Shown: positions 1-9,026 of the stretch, in pieces
Position numbering within the stretch: the stretch's first letter is position 1
How the letters are laid out: each line of letters starts with the position of its first letter
DNA from: Bacteroides faecis MAJ27
GTDB lineage: Bacteria; Bacteroidota; Bacteroidia; Bacteroidales; Bacteroidaceae
NCBI RefSeq assembly: GCF_900106755.1
Contig: NZ_FNNN01000002.1
Coordinates: forward strand, 124,001-188,000
Reading direction: 5' to 3'
Length of the DNA stretch: 64,000 nucleotides
Program-made: the position numbers and the translations under genes
The notes under the pieces: model-generated
The model's input: only the letters and a program-made list of their open reading frames with translations
Database searches by the model: none
What the model was told of the DNA's origin: nothing

Positions 1-2
1 AA

Positions 3-452
3 GAAAAATATATGATAGAAGCCGCTGCACAACTTTATTGTATTCCGGAAGTTGAATATACTTTACAGACATTTATCGTGGAAGGCAAGCAGGTACTGGT
101 GGCCACCATCGAAGAAAGCCCGCACAAGCCTGTGTATGCAAAAGATGAAAACGGGAAACCTCTCGCCTATCTCCGCATCAAGGACGAGAATATCCTGGCG
201 ACGCCTATTCATCTGCGTGTATGGCAGCAAAGTGACAGTCCACGGGGAGAACTGATCCGATACACGGAACGGGAACAGCTCCTGCTCGACCTGCTGGAAC
301 AGGGTACTTTGCTTTCTCTCAACCGTTATTGTCGCCAGACCGGACTTTCCCGACGGGCAGCCGAACATCTGCTCGCCAAATTTGTTCGTTATGAAATAGT
401 AGAGCCTGTATTCGAAAATCATAAATTCTATTTTCGGATAAAAAGCGAATAA
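3..452 (+). CDS. AlbA_2-type putative DNA-binding/ATP-binding protein, C-terminal part (5' end outside window)
   Basis: The frame is open to the window edge, so the first visible ATG (position 12) is probably internal and the gene begins upstream. The first ~75 visible residues resemble the end of an AlbA_2/Schlafen-like domain: a strand pattern with EESPHKPVY, KDENGKPLAYLRI and then an ATP/RNA-handling loop. The last ~60 residues look like a winged helix (REQLLLDLLEQGTLLSLNRYCRQTGL, then RRAAEHLLAKF). Members of this family in Bacteroides are about 200 residues and their role is not established. No partner gene is visible. The 3' end is followed within 20 bp by a palindromic repeat. Family assignment is moderately sure; function is unknown. 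Confidence 0.7.
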   Translation, partial: EKYMIEAAAQLYCIPEVEYTLQTFIVEGKQVLVATIEESPHKPVYAKDENGKPLAYLRIKDENILATPIHLRVWQQSDSPRGELIRYTEREQLLLDLLEQGTLLSLNRYCRQTGLSRRAAEHLLAKFVRYEIVEPVFENHKFYFRIKSE

Positions 453-471
453 TGCAAGAGTTATCATTTTA

Positions 472-597
472 GAAATGAACTAAATTATAAATTGAGGATT
501 AGGCACGGATTACACGGATTAACACGGTTATTTTACGTAATCATAGCACTAAAACCGTGTTAATCCGTGTAATCCGTGCCTAAATATATTCTTTTCC
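472..597. repeat. R1 palindromic repeat, copy 1
   Basis: The hairpin runs from TAGGCACGG at 500 to CCGTGCCTA at 582, with arms of about 30 bp around a central segment of about 24 bp containing TTACGTAATC. The outer flanks (GAAATGAACTAAATT on the left, AATATATTCTTTTCC on the right) are also conserved in the other copies at 29.6, 44.5 and 48.3 kb but appear here reversed. Relative to the flanks, the centre is in the same orientation as the 44.5-kb copy and opposite to the other two. It ends about 10 bp before the start codon of the next gene. Confidence 0.9.
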
Positions 598-605
598 ATA
601 CAAAT

Positions 606-1994
606 ATGAACTTTATCAACGAGATTAACGATATTCTCTGGACTTATATCCTGATTATCATGTTGCTAGGCTGCGCAATCTGGTTCAGCGTGCGGACAAG
701 ATTCGTACAGTTCCGCATGATTCGCGAAATGATTGTATTGCTCAGCGAATCTGCCGGAAAAGGAAAGCACGGAGAAAAGCATGTGTCTTCTTTTCAAGCG
801 TTTGCCATCTCCATTGCCAGCCGCGTAGGTACGGGAAACTTGGCAGGGGTTGCCACCGCCATCGCTATCGGAGGACCGGGAGCCGTTTTCTGGATGTGGG
901 TCATTGCCCTGCTGGGAGCTTCAAGCGCATTCATCGAATCTACACTGGCGCAGCTGTATAAAATACGCGGAAAGGATTCTTTCGTCGGAGGCCCTGCCTA
1001 TTATATGAAGAAGGGATTGAAACAGCCTTGGATGGGGATGCTCTTCGCCGTACTTATCAGTATTACGTTCGGTTTTGCCTTTAACTCGGTACAAAGCAAT
1101 ACAATCTGTGCCGCTGCCGAACATGCTTTTGGTTTCGACCATACGGTGTTGGGAGGGATACTTACCGCACTGACTCTTCTCATCATCTTCGGAGGAATTC
1201 GCCGCATTGCCCGGGTAAGCAGTATTATCGTACCGATTATGGCATTGGGATACGTAGGACTGGCATTGGTCATCGTATTACTCAATATTACTCAGTTGCC
1301 GGGAGTCATCTCACTGATCGTAAGCCACGCTTTCGGCTGGGAACAGGCATTGGGAGGAGGAGTCGGAATGGCACTGATGCAAGGCATCAAGCGGGGACTT
1401 TTCAGCAATGAGGCGGGTATGGGATCGGCACCGAACGCGGCGGCAACGGCAAACGTCACTCATCCTGTGAAGCAGGGGCTGATACAAACGCTGGCTGTAT
1501 TCACCGATACACTACTGATTTGTACTTGCACGGCGTTTATCATTCTTTTTAGCGGTGCTCCGCTGGACGGTTCTGCCAACGGTGTTCAACTAACTCAGCA
1601 GGCGCTGACCAATGAGATCGGCGCATCCGGAGGGGTATTTGTTGCCGTAGCACTGTTCTTCTTCGCATTCAGCAGTATTCTGGGGAATTATTATTATGGA
1701 GAGGCAAACATTCGCTTCATCACCGAAAAGAAATGGGTACTGCACTCCTACCGGATATTGGTAGGCGGCATGGTACTCTTTGGCTCTGTTGCGACTCTTG
1801 ATATGGTATGGAGCCTGGCAGATATCACGATGGCGCTGATGGCTATCTGCAACCTGATTGCCATTCTTTTTCTCGGGAAGTACGCAGTACGGCTGCTCTC
1901 CGACTATCGCGCCCAAAAGAAAGCAGGCATCCAAAGTCCCGTTTTCAAGAAAGAGACTATGCCGGAGATCGAAAAGGACTTGGAATGTTGGTGA
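606..1994 (+). CDS. AGCS-family sodium:alanine/glycine symporter
   Basis: This is a 462-residue inner-membrane carrier of the alanine-or-glycine:cation symporter family, which imports small neutral amino acids with Na+. The family signature is clear near residues 80-105 (SRVGTGNLAGVATA, then GGPGAVFWMW), followed by FVGGPAYYMKKGL and GLFSNEAGMGSAPNAAATA. About ten hydrophobic segments fill the length. I chose the ATG at 606. An in-frame ATG at 576 lies inside repeat R1 and would add ten residues with no similarity to a leader. No clear Shine-Dalgarno is visible. The stop codon is embedded in a small hairpin (1987-2002). The substrate among Ala, Gly and related amino acids cannot be told from sequence. 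Confidence 0.93.
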   Translation: MNFINEINDILWTYILIIMLLGCAIWFSVRTRFVQFRMIREMIVLLSESAGKGKHGEKHVSSFQAFAISIASRVGTGNLAGVATAIAIGGPGAVFWMWVIALLGASSAFIESTLAQLYKIRGKDSFVGGPAYYMKKGLKQPWMGMLFAVLISITFGFAFNSVQSNTICAAAEHAFGFDHTVLGGILTALTLLIIFGGIRRIARVSSIIVPIMALGYVGLALVIVLLNITQLPGVISLIVSHAFGWEQALGGGVGMALMQGIKRGLFSNEAGMGSAPNAAATANVTHPVKQGLIQTLAVFTDTLLICTCTAFIILFSGAPLDGSANGVQLTQQALTNEIGASGGVFVAVALFFFAFSSILGNYYYGEANIRFITEKKWVLHSYRILVGGMVLFGSVATLDMVWSLADITMALMAICNLIAILFLGKYAVRLLSDYRAQKKAGIQSPVFKKETMPEIEKDLECW

Positions 1995-2010
1995 AAACCA
2001 ACAGTTTTTA
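1987..2010 (+). terminator. Hairpin over the symporter stop codon
   Basis: GTTGGT (1987-1992) pairs with ACCAAC (1997-2002) around a GAAA-type loop and is followed by AGTTTTTA. The stop codon TGA lies in the stem and loop. It may be a short intrinsic terminator. Immediately downstream, TACCTTTG at 2012-2019 fits the Bacteroides -7 box and could start the transcript of the next gene. Confidence 0.45.
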
Positions 2011-2105
2011 CTACCTTTGCGGCAATTTAGCGGACGACTTGTTTGATAGTATCTTTCCGCAGACTCTATCTGTAATTTGTAAATCATAAAATTAGATATA
2101 GGACA

Positions 2106-2738
2106 ATGAGCTTATTTGGTTTATTTAAAAAAAAATCCGATGAAACAAAAGTCGGCAACGTAGAAGATTTTATATCACTGACAAGGGTTTATTTCCAGTC
2201 AGTCATCGCTACCAACTTAGGTATCACTAATATCCGTTTCTTGCCGGATGTAGCAAACTTCAAACGTTTGTTCAAAATACCGACGCAAGGCGGCAAACTG
2301 GGACTGGCAGAGAAATCGGCTTCACGCAAAATGTTGATGCAGGACTACGGATTGAACGAGAGTTTCTTCAAAGAGATAGATGCTTCTGTCAAACGTAACT
2401 GCCGCACACAAAATGATATTCAGTCTTATCTGTTTATGTATCAGGGCTTCTCGAATGATTTGATGATGCTAATGGGTAACCTGATGCAATGGAAATTCCG
2501 TATGCCGTCTATCTTCAAGAAGGCTTTATACGGGATGACGCAGAAGACGGTTCACGATGTTTGCACCAAGCAGGTATGGAAGGCGGATGATGTACACAAG
2601 ACAGCTGCTACCGTACGTCAATACAAGGAACGTCTGGGATATTCGGAACAATGGATGACGGATTATGTGTATAATATCGTTCTTCTGGCCAAGAAGGAAC
2701 CGAAACGGAAAGAGGATGACACGGAGACGAAAAAATAA
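2106..2738 (+). CDS. Conserved Bacteroidales hypothetical protein, 210 aa
   Basis: I recognise this only as a conserved hypothetical protein of the Bacteroidales. It is soluble, with no signal peptide or membrane segment. It starts MSLFGLFKKKSDE and ends in a charged tail (KKEPKRKEDDTETKK). The centre is helical and rich in Met, Phe and Lys (MLMGNLMQWKFRMPSIFKKA, residues ~118-137). The ATG at 2106 follows AGGACA, a weak ribosome-binding site. A -7-like TACCTTTG lies 90 bp upstream. The neighbours (transporter upstream, KamA-like protein ~390 bp downstream) give no functional hint. No catalytic motif is visible. Confidence 0.8.
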   Translation: MSLFGLFKKKSDETKVGNVEDFISLTRVYFQSVIATNLGITNIRFLPDVANFKRLFKIPTQGGKLGLAEKSASRKMLMQDYGLNESFFKEIDASVKRNCRTQNDIQSYLFMYQGFSNDLMMLMGNLMQWKFRMPSIFKKALYGMTQKTVHDVCTKQVWKADDVHKTAATVRQYKERLGYSEQWMTDYVYNIVLLAKKEPKRKEDDTETKK

Positions 2739-2791
2739 GTCGCTCGAAATGTTAGAAAGAAAAAATAAATCGTAAAGAAATACACGATTGG

Positions 2792-2824
2792 AAAAGCGGG
2801 GCTTTTGGGGCTTCGCTTTTTTTA
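2792..2824 (+). terminator. Probable intrinsic terminator after the 210-aa hypothetical
   Basis: AAAAGC (2792-2797) can pair with GCTTTT (2801-2806), or AAAGCG with CGCTTTT (2814-2820). A run of T follows (to 2824). The position is about 55 bp after the stop codon. Confidence 0.6.
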
Positions 2825-2859
2825 TTATCTTTATGTACTTTTCTCTTTTGCCTTGATGC

Positions 2860-3110
2860 AAAAGAAAAAGTACCAAAAAGAAAAAATCAAGGCTGCGTCT
2901 GCCCGGCTACTCAGGTCTCATTCCCGGCTAAAGGGCAGAAACTCGCTACGCTCAAACAGTCTGCCCTTCTTGACGCCGTGAATAAGACCTTCGCTTGACG
3001 CCGGGCAGACGAGGCCGGGGGGGGGGACCTGCGGGGTGTTGGAGGTGTTGGGGCTGCTGGTCGTTAATTTATTAGTCGATAATTTACTACACTAGTCAAT
3101 AATTTGCTAG
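2860..3110. repeat. Structured intergenic region with long inverted repeat and G10 tract
   Basis: The 388 bp between 2739 and 3126 holds no gene. It contains a low-complexity CAAAAGAAAAAGTACC stretch (from ~2861), then CGTCTGCCCGGC (2896-2907), which pairs exactly with GCCGGGCAGACG (3000-3011). Nested inside are AGGGCAGA and TCTGCCCT. A run of ten G follows at 3017-3026. After it come three degenerate copies of TAGTCGATAATTT (3074-3115). This looks like a dispersed Bacteroides intergenic element. The G10 tract is a likely slippage site. Confidence 0.7.
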
Positions 3111-3126
3111 TCGATAAAAAGATAGG

Positions 3127-5262
3127 ATGCTTATGAAACAAAAGAAAATGCTTGTACTTACTTTTTCGCAGTTGAAACAAATCTATAATCAGGAGATGCC
3201 GGAGTTGGTGAAGATGGCTGTAAAGAGTCCTACGGTGGAGGATTTTAAGGCCGGGTTGCTGATGTATCTGGATGCTTGTGAGGTAGTGAACGAGACGGCG
3301 AAGGAGGCGAGGGAGCAAATTCGACTCTTACTCCATTATGATGGACAGGATGTCCATGAACTGTCTACGGGACAGGATATGTCAGTACAGACGATTCGGT
3401 TGCTATATCAGTTTCTGACGGAAAGGTTGGAGAATATAGAGATGCCGACGGATTTGTTTATTGAATTGTTCCAGTTGTTTAAACGCTTGCAGGGGGAGAC
3501 TGTTCCTTTGCCGTCGCCGCAACGTATCAAGAGCCGGAATGACCGGTGGGCTACGGGGCTGGATGAAGAGGTGCGTGAAGAACGCGATGAGAACAAGGAG
3601 CGGATGTTGCATTTGCTGATTCAGAAGATAGAGAACCGGAAGTCGAAGCCTTCGGTACGGTTCCATTTTGAGGAGGGGATGAGTTATGAGGAGAAGTATG
3701 AATTGGTGAGCAAGTGGTGGAATGATTTCCGTTTCCATTTGTCGATGGCGGTAAAGAGTCCGGCAGAGCTGAATCGTTTTTTGGGGAATTCGCTTTCGTC
3801 GGAGACGATGTATTTGCTGAATAGGGCTCGCAAAAAGGGGATGCCGTTCTTTGCTACCCCTTATTATCTGTCGTTGCTGAATATTACGGGATATGGGTAC
3901 AATGATGATGCGATCCGGAGTTATATTCTTTATTCACCGCGGTTGGTGGAAACGTATGGCAATATTCGTGCATGGGAGAAGGAGGATATTGTAGAGGAAG
4001 GGAAACCTAACGCGGCAGGATGGCTTTTGCCTGACGGACATAATATTCACCGGCGTTATCCGGAAGTGGCGATCCTTATTCCTGATACGATGGGACGGGC
4101 TTGCGGAGGTCTTTGTGCGTCTTGCCAGCGTATGTATGATTTCCAGAGCGAGCGGTTAAACTTTGAATTTGAAACGTTACGTCCGAAGGAAGCTTGGGAC
4201 AGTAAGCTGCGACGGTTGATGACGTATTTCGAGAAAGATACGCAGTTGAGGGATATTCTTATCACTGGCGGAGATGCGTTGATGAGTCAGAATAAGACGC
4301 TCCGGAATATATTGGAGGCTGTCTACCGCATGGCAGTACGTAAACAAAGGGCGAATCTCGAACGTCCGGAAGGAGAAAAGTATGCGGAACTGCAACGGGT
4401 AAGGTTAGGTTCTCGCTTGCTGGCTTATTTGCCGATGCGTATCAATGATGAACTGGTCGATATTTTACGTGAGTTTAAGGAGAAGGCTTCGGCTATTGGT
4501 GTGAAGCAGTTTATCATTCAGACGCATTTTCAGACACCGCTAGAGGTGACTCCTGAAGCCAAAGAGGCGATCCGGAAAATTCTTTCTGCCGGATGGATCA
4601 TTACGAATCAGTTGGTATATACGGTGGCTGCTTCGAGAAGGGGACATACGACACGGCTTCGCCAAGTGCTTAATTCGTTGGGAGTGGTATGTTATTATAC
4701 TTTCTCTGTGAAGGGATTCAATGAGAATTATGCAGTGTTTGCACCGAACAGCCGTTCGATGCAGGAACAACAGGAGGAAAAGATCTACGGTCAGATGAAT
4801 CCTGAACAGGCGGAAGAGTTGTATAAGCTGCTGGAAACCAAAGTGGATGCGGAAGAAAAAGAGGATGTTGCCAGACAGATAAGGCGCTTTATGAGAAAAC
4901 ATCATCTGCCTTTCCTTGCTACAGACCGTAGTGTATTGAATTTACCCGCCATCGGCAAGAGCATGACTTTCCAGCTAGTCGGATTGACAGAAGAAGGAAA
5001 ACGTATTCTGCGTTTCGAGCATGACAGTACCCGTCATCACAGTCCTATTATTGACCAGATGGGACAGATCTATATCGTAGAGAACAAATCATTGGCTGCC
5101 TATCTGCGCCAACTTGGCAAAATGGGGGAAGATCCGGAAGACTACGCATCCATCTGGAGCTATACAAAAGGAGAAACCGAACCTCGTTTCAGCCTTTACG
5201 AATACCCCGATTTCCCCTTCCGTATCACGGATAAAATGAGTAATTTAGGTATTAATACCTAA
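3127..5262 (+). CDS. KamA-family radical SAM protein (lysine 2,3-aminomutase-like), 711 aa
   Basis: The central part matches the KamA/lysine 2,3-aminomutase family of radical SAM enzymes, which move an amino group with SAM, a [4Fe-4S] cluster and PLP. The cluster motif is CX3CX2C at C326, C330 and C333 (CGGLCASC). It is followed by ITGGDALMSQN, RLGSRLLAYLPMRI and the FIIQTHFQTPLEVTPEA block typical of the family. Canonical aminomutases are ~420 residues. Here about 300 residues precede the cluster motif and are not recognisable. Two ATGs lie close together (3127 and 3133); either could start. The substrate may not be lysine. No lysine-fermentation genes are near, so the role is open. Confidence 0.85.
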   Translation: MLMKQKKMLVLTFSQLKQIYNQEMPELVKMAVKSPTVEDFKAGLLMYLDACEVVNETAKEAREQIRLLLHYDGQDVHELSTGQDMSVQTIRLLYQFLTERLENIEMPTDLFIELFQLFKRLQGETVPLPSPQRIKSRNDRWATGLDEEVREERDENKERMLHLLIQKIENRKSKPSVRFHFEEGMSYEEKYELVSKWWNDFRFHLSMAVKSPAELNRFLGNSLSSETMYLLNRARKKGMPFFATPYYLSLLNITGYGYNDDAIRSYILYSPRLVETYGNIRAWEKEDIVEEGKPNAAGWLLPDGHNIHRRYPEVAILIPDTMGRACGGLCASCQRMYDFQSERLNFEFETLRPKEAWDSKLRRLMTYFEKDTQLRDILITGGDALMSQNKTLRNILEAVYRMAVRKQRANLERPEGEKYAELQRVRLGSRLLAYLPMRINDELVDILREFKEKASAIGVKQFIIQTHFQTPLEVTPEAKEAIRKILSAGWIITNQLVYTVAASRRGHTTRLRQVLNSLGVVCYYTFSVKGFNENYAVFAPNSRSMQEQQEEKIYGQMNPEQAEELYKLLETKVDAEEKEDVARQIRRFMRKHHLPFLATDRSVLNLPAIGKSMTFQLVGLTEEGKRILRFEHDSTRHHSPIIDQMGQIYIVENKSLAAYLRQLGKMGEDPEDYASIWSYTKGETEPRFSLYEYPDFPFRITDKMSNLGINT

Positions 5263-5265
5263 TAC

Positions 5266-6579
5266 CTAGTTCTTCACCCGTATTACTATATTAGCAATAA
5301 TTGCAGTCAAACCTCCAGTGGTGATTCCTGAGGAGAATATACTCCGAATCGCTTCTGGAGCTTGTTTTAAAACATCCGGCATCAATTCTACACCCAGACC
5401 TAAAGAGAGGCTGACTGCCAATACCAGGGTTTCTTTGCGTCCTATTTCCTGCGAAGAGACGATACGGATACCTGCGGCTGCTACGGTACCGAACATCAAT
5501 AAGGTAGCACCACCCAATACCGGATCGGGCATCAGGGAAAAGACGGCTCCTACAATGGGGAATAATCCGAGCAGGACAAGCATGCCAGCAATATAATAGC
5601 CTACATAGCGACTGGCAACTCCGGTCAATTGAATGATACCGTTATTCTGTGCGAAGATGGAGTTCGGGAAGGAGTTGAAAACGCCTGCCAGGAGAGAGTT
5701 GAATCCATCTGCCATCACACCGCCGGAAACACGTTTCAGGTATGAATCCCCTTCAATCGGAAGTCCGGAAATCATGGAGTTGGCTGTCACATCCCCCGTA
5801 GCTTCAATGGCGGTAATCAGATAGACCAGACCGATGGCGATAAACGAAGAGATATTAAAGTCAACACCATATTTAAAGGGCTGAGGGATGTTGAAACTCA
5901 TCAGCATCTCAACATTGAGCGCACTCATATTCACTTTGCCCAAAGCGAAAGCCAATCCATAGCCCAGACAGAGACCGAAAACAATGGAACTCATGCGCAG
6001 GTATTTGTTTTTGCATCGATTGAAGAATAAGACGCTCAGCAAGACGAGTGCTGCAATAGAGAGATTTTCCCACGAGCCGAAGGAGCCGTCATCCATTGCA
6101 CTATATCCGCCGCCACAAGAAACAATACCGACTTTAATCAGACTCAATCCGATGAGCAGCACGACAATACCGGACACCAGCGGAGTGATAATATTGCGAA
6201 GATACTTGAAAGTACGGCTGACAACCATTTCGATGGGAGCGGCAGCTATACAGGAACCGAATATAAGGGGAAGTCCGCCTACCAATCCGGTAGCTATAAT
6301 GGGCCCGATAAAAGAGAAACTAGTGCCTTGAATACAAAGTAACCTGGCCCCTATCGGACCAATTCGACGGCATTGTATAAACGTGGATACACCCGAAGCA
6401 AAAAGGGACATAGATACCAGAAAGCTTGTTTTTTCAACATCCAGTTTCAACGCACCTGCAATGATAAGAGGAGGTGTTATGATGGCTACAAAGATGGCCA
6501 GCAGATGTTGCAAGGCAGCAAACAGGGCATCTTTAAATGGAGGGCGGTCTTCTACGCCATAGATCAAATCTGTTTTCAT
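5266..6579 (-). CDS. NCS2-family nucleobase:cation symporter (xanthine/uracil permease type)
   Basis: This 437-residue inner-membrane transporter has ~12-14 hydrophobic segments. It carries NCS2 signatures: the early LQHLLAIFVAIITPPLI helix, the FIQCRRIGPIGARLLCIQGTSF region, and NSFPNSIFAQNNGIIQLTG near residue ~300, the family's QNNG-type motif. It is probably a proton-coupled purine permease (xanthine/urate branch judging by overall pattern), but the substrate is inferred. It is the last gene of a minus-strand run SusC, SusD, DUF5020, permease, spaced 57 bp from the DUF5020 gene, so co-transcription is plausible. Its 3' end nearly abuts the convergent KamA-like gene (3 bp), with no terminator between. 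Confidence 0.9.
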   Translation of the reverse strand: MKTDLIYGVEDRPPFKDALFAALQHLLAIFVAIITPPLIIAGALKLDVEKTSFLVSMSLFASGVSTFIQCRRIGPIGARLLCIQGTSFSFIGPIIATGLVGGLPLIFGSCIAAAPIEMVVSRTFKYLRNIITPLVSGIVVLLIGLSLIKVGIVSCGGGYSAMDDGSFGSWENLSIAALVLLSVLFFNRCKNKYLRMSSIVFGLCLGYGLAFALGKVNMSALNVEMLMSFNIPQPFKYGVDFNISSFIAIGLVYLITAIEATGDVTANSMISGLPIEGDSYLKRVSGGVMADGFNSLLAGVFNSFPNSIFAQNNGIIQLTGVASRYVGYYIAGMLVLLGLFPIVGAVFSLMPDPVLGGATLLMFGTVAAAGIRIVSSQEIGRKETLVLAVSLSLGLGVELMPDVLKQAPEAIRSIFSSGITTGGLTAIIANIVIRVKN

Positions 6580-6636
6580 TCGATATTTTATTCAATAATT
6601 TATGTATATCCGTTTCGGGATTTCGTATCTTAAAGT

Positions 6637-7344
6637 TTAGTTTAACGTCCACTTCAGAGCCAGTGTCGGAATCACATAGAAGCCGTCACGACCACCGAAG
6701 TTATTGCTCAGTTCCACTTCGGAGCCAACACTCAGGTTAAAGTTTTTATTTACTCCTTTTATACGGTTCAGGTTTACCCAGAATTGAGGTTCGGACAGGA
6801 AGATTGTTTTTCCATAGTTCGTTTCTTCTCGCCACCAGTCGGCAAAGCCGGAGAAGGTGAGCAGGTTCTTGCAAAAGTTCATGTACCAGGTTCCTGTCAA
6901 CTGGAAGTTATTCGGAGAGCGATGTTTCTGAATATACTTGTACATGGCTGTCAAGGTGAAGCCTCTTGAAAAAGAAGCGTTATTATAGGTATAGGTGGCT
7001 CCTGCCAGATAAGCGTTATTGTAGGAGAATCCTTTTGCTAATCCGCCATTGTATTCGAGATGGGCAGAGAAAGGACCCTTCCAGAATTTCAGTTCGCGGG
7101 CTATCTCCCAGTATGCGGCAGCGACACCTTCGGAAGTATAGTCCATATCAATAAAGAAATAAGTACTTCCCCAGTTATCGGGATGGAACTTCTCCACTGT
7201 AGAAGTTTACAATGGACGCCCTTTCAAGTCTTTATCATACAGGGAACGTCCGAAATCATAATGTAACTGAATGTTTTGTGCCTGTAATTCCGGTACGGCA
7301 GAAAGCAGCATACACAGGAAAAGAGCAGAAATGATCTTTTTCAT
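6637..7344 (-). pseudogene. DUF5020 (Tsx-like outer-membrane channel) gene interrupted by an in-frame TAA
   Basis: A continuous frame begins at the ATG at 7344 with a signal peptide (MKKIISALFLCMLLSAVPEL, then QAQ), runs through NIQLHYDFGRSLYDKDL and meets TAA at 7207-7209. Without any frame change it continues as TSTVEKFHPDNWGSTYFF to the natural stop at 6637. The downstream part is a beta-barrel-like DUF5020 protein with alternating aromatic strands and a C-terminal ALKWTLN. Its layout resembles nucleoside channel Tsx (inference). The intact protein would be ~235 residues. A point mutation to TAA, a sequencing error or a suppressed stop are the options. A -7-like TATTTTTG (7376-7369) lies upstream. 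Confidence 0.8.
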
Positions 7345-7416
7345 GACAAATGTGTTTAAATGAAGGTGCAAAAATAGTTAAACCTATACATATATTCACA
7401 TTCTGACACTACTATT

Positions 7417-9012
7417 TTAATCCAGACGATTATTTCCTGTATCCCACCAAAGTCGGGTACCTCCATGATCCGGTCCGTTCAAGGCCTCAACAAGAGCTGA
7501 GTATTGTTCTTTATCTTCTGTCTGCAGGGTACCGGGGAAGTTGAGACGGCGTATCATCGTCTCCGTATCGATACACCCGTTTCTGCTATGGTTAAAGCGT
7601 ACCGGAAACAGACGCGGATATCCCGTACGACGTTGTTCAGCCCATGCCTCACAGCCCTCCGGAAACATGGCAATCCATTTCTGTGTAATGATCTTCTCCA
7701 GTTTCACTTCTTTATCATCTGCCGGATTCCATTTAGGAGAAACCCGGCAACGGGCAGGAATGTTGTTTTCAGCATCATACGTATCAGTAAAGTCAGCGGC
7801 TGTTCGTTCGCTGTTCAGATAGTCGTCCATCTGATAAATCCCGTGCTGGTGCAAGGATGCTTTTATACCATTCAGATAACATTCTTCTTCATCTTCCGGA
7901 GTCCAGCCACGCAAAGCCGCTTCGGCACGGAGAAACCAGATTTCGGCAGAGTTCATTAAAGGAGCATCCGTACTCTGATCGACAGCCAATTTAGATAATC
8001 CTGCATAATGATTGTGTGCAAAACAAGTTCCCTGACGGATTCCACGATACTCCCCTGCATAAGCCTTGTCGGTACAGGCTTCAAAGTAGACTTTCAGCCG
8101 GGGATCATCATAGCCTGTGAGAATAGATTCCATTGCAGCGCTCATATAAGTTTCGTTCCATACACGGTTGAGTTCTCCCAACGGATTGGTAAATCCGGAT
8201 TGTGTCGAGACCGCTACCCGCTCATCTTCGGCTTCAAAAACACCAAATTCGTTCTCCAATCCTTTCCGAAACTCGGTATATGCCTTATCCGGATCAACTG
8301 CCGAAATACGCATTGCCAGACGCAGACGCAAAGAATTGGCAAACTTGACCCAAGAAGAATACTGACCGTCCAGCAACAGATCAAAACGGGAGAATCCGTT
8401 GGATTCAGGCCTCTTTTCTATGTAACCGACAAGAGAGACAACAGCCGAATCTAGTTCATTAAAGAACTCATAGTAAACTTCTTTCTGCGTATCAGGGCGA
8501 TATTGATTTCGGGCATTCGCAAAGTTCTTATAAATAATAGGGCCGTAATAGTCCGTCACCCGATGCATAACTTCTACTTTCAGCACTTTGGTGATACCGA
8601 ATAAAGCAGGTTCTGTATCACGGGTGGCATTCTCCGACTGATAGATTTGTGGAAAAATATACGAATACATATGTGTCCACATGGCACTGTTCCAGCCATC
8701 CTGCATGTTATAGTCCGAGTTATGCGTACCTCCGTTCAGCGGTTTGGCATCGTGCATATAGCCGGAGAACATATCCGCGTTCAGATTCTGTATCAATTGG
8801 AAAGGCCAGTTCTTGCCTTTACCGAAATCGTAGTTAAAGTAAATACCTTGCTGGATAATTCCCAGACGGATGCCGAAGCCATTATCATCAATCACCAAAT
8901 CCTCATCCGTAATACCCGACTGATCGGTATTAAATTCACGGAACTTCCCTGTACAGCTGACAGAGAGCAGCAGAATACCCAACAAGTATATATAAATATG
9001 TCCTTTCATCAT
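7417..9012 (-). CDS. SusD/RagB-family surface lipoprotein
   Basis: This 531-residue lipoprotein begins MMKGHIYIYLLGILLLSVSC, a signal peptide with a lipobox Cys at about residue 20. It is the SusD-like_2 type: QPFQLIQNLNADMFSGY-like N-terminus, TPR-like helices, and LMNSAEIWFLRAEAALRGW near residue 360. It would sit on the outer leaflet of the outer membrane as the ligand-binding lid of the SusC channel encoded 14 bp upstream in the same operon. No glycoside hydrolase or regulator accompanies the pair, so a glycan substrate is not supported. The flanking Tsx-like and NCS2 genes hint at nucleobases or nucleosides (inference). Confidence 0.93.
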   Translation of the reverse strand: MMKGHIYIYLLGILLLSVSCTGKFREFNTDQSGITDEDLVIDDNGFGIRLGIIQQGIYFNYDFGKGKNWPFQLIQNLNADMFSGYMHDAKPLNGGTHNSDYNMQDGWNSAMWTHMYSYIFPQIYQSENATRDTEPALFGITKVLKVEVMHRVTDYYGPIIYKNFANARNQYRPDTQKEVYYEFFNELDSAVVSLVGYIEKRPESNGFSRFDLLLDGQYSSWVKFANSLRLRLAMRISAVDPDKAYTEFRKGLENEFGVFEAEDERVAVSTQSGFTNPLGELNRVWNETYMSAAMESILTGYDDPRLKVYFEACTDKAYAGEYRGIRQGTCFAHNHYAGLSKLAVDQSTDAPLMNSAEIWFLRAEAALRGWTPEDEEECYLNGIKASLHQHGIYQMDDYLNSERTAADFTDTYDAENNIPARCRVSPKWNPADDKEVKLEKIITQKWIAMFPEGCEAWAEQRRTGYPRLFPVRFNHSRNGCIDTETMIRRLNFPGTLQTEDKEQYSALVEALNGPDHGGTRLWWDTGNNRLD

Positions 9013-9026
9013 CTTCCCTCCTGCTC

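Noticed and set aside
576..605. Earlier ATG at 576 for the amino-acid symporter
   Set aside because: It lies inside repeat R1 and adds ten residues unlike a membrane-protein start; the ATG at 606 is better placed.
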